A stretch of 6,406 nt of DNA from the NCBI GenBank assembly GCA_001796785.1, contig MGNL01000133.1, forward strand, positions 267 through 6,672. Reading direction: 5' to 3'. Below the pieces are notes generated by a model that did no database searches, was not told the origin of the DNA, and was given only the letters and a program-made list of their open reading frames with translations. Made by a program: the position numbers and the translations under genes. This DNA comes from Chloroflexi bacterium RBG_16_51_16. Its GTDB lineage: Bacteria; Chloroflexota; Anaerolineae; Anaerolineales; Villigracilaceae. Each line of letters opens with the position of its first letter. Positions within the stretch are counted from its first letter, which is position 1. Below are positions 6,219 to 6,406 of this stretch, piece by piece.

Positions 6219-6404
6219 TCATGGGTTGATTTTGAACCATTTTTTTAACCTTTTCTTCCAGCGCTTTGGCCTGGCAATGCTCTCGATCTGATCCTCGGGC
6301 AGAAAGAAAAATAGGTTTCGCATGATTAATTCGATCCTGCGGGTTAACCTCTCCCTGGTAAACGCCGGGCATGCAAGGCTACCTTGGATCAACTCATGGG
6401 TCGA
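6219..6404 (-). CDS. C-terminal end of an unidentified protein, cut by the window edge
   Basis: The frame whose codons begin at 6404 is open from the right edge to a TGA at 6221-6219 and gives 61 residues with no start visible. The other two minus-strand frames stop within 20 bases of the edge. The peptide contains LIQGSLACPAFTRERLTRRI (5-24), then a hydrophobic NLFFFLPEDQI (30-40), and ends in a strongly basic tail, PKRWKKRLKKWFKINP (46-61). Such basic, aromatic tails are common at the ends of membrane-associated glycosyltransferases and similar cytoplasmic proteins. Codon choice (frequent AGG, mixed third positions) resembles the downstream genes. It points the same way as the glycosyltransferase gene 96 bp downstream and is probably the preceding gene of the same unit. 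I do not recognise the family from this fragment. A competing 70-codon frame over 6372-6160 is rejected as a shadow. Confidence 0.6.
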   Translation of the reverse strand, partial: STHELIQGSLACPAFTRERLTRRIELIMRNLFFFLPEDQIESIARPKRWKKRLKKWFKINP

Positions 6405-6406
6405 GT

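Noticed and set aside
6160..6372. A 70-codon minus-strand frame, MPGVYQGEVNPQ...
   Set aside because: It overlaps the edge-open frame that gives a more protein-like C-terminus. It shows no recognisable motif, has no convincing ribosome binding site, and is long only because two of the three frames are free of stops over about 200 bases.

Overview
All supported genes in this window lie on the minus strand, so the cluster is read from high to low coordinates. It looks like part of a bacterial surface-carbohydrate locus. In order of transcription it holds: the last 61 codons of an unidentified gene entering from the right edge; a family 2 glycosyltransferase; a GT-B-fold transferase of the capsule/teichoic-acid type; a small secreted lipoprotein; a sulfotransferase; a Gfo/Idh/MocA sugar-type oxidoreductase; and the first 320 codons of a polytopic membrane protein that leaves through the left edge.

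The genes are tightly packed. The two transferases share a 4-bp ATGA junction, the lipoprotein follows 12 bp after the GT-B gene with its ribosome binding site in the gap, and the oxidoreductase and membrane protein share a TAATG junction. The remaining gaps are 53 to 96 bp and show no convincing terminator or promoter. One co-transcribed unit is the simplest reading, with its promoter outside the window to the right. No tRNA, rRNA, CRISPR array, insertion sequence or attachment site was seen. No noncoding stretch exceeds 100 bp.

Host: the composition is moderate GC. The lipoprotein has a Pro/Thr-rich 'TPxPPTLTPPPT' style spacer behind the lipobox. The membrane protein carries a 'NGKWYVPNPPVPAL' segment behind an 'AEQFLKGRLYL' stretch. 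From recall, both are frequent in Chloroflexota (Anaerolineae and relatives). That assignment is an inference, with no marker gene in the window to confirm it.

How the genes may work together (inference): the GT2 and GT-B enzymes would extend a glycan or transfer a polyol-phosphate-like group. The oxidoreductase would make or modify a nucleotide-linked sugar. The sulfotransferase would add sulfate from PAPS to the sugar or its carrier. The membrane protein may be a GT-C type transferase using a lipid-linked donor. The lipoprotein would sit on the outer face of the cytoplasmic membrane. No flippase, polymerase, ABC exporter or PAPS synthesis gene is visible, so the locus must continue beyond the window or rely on genes elsewhere. 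This is best described as an accessory glycan locus with one unusual member, the four-cysteine lipoprotein, rather than as a proven new system.
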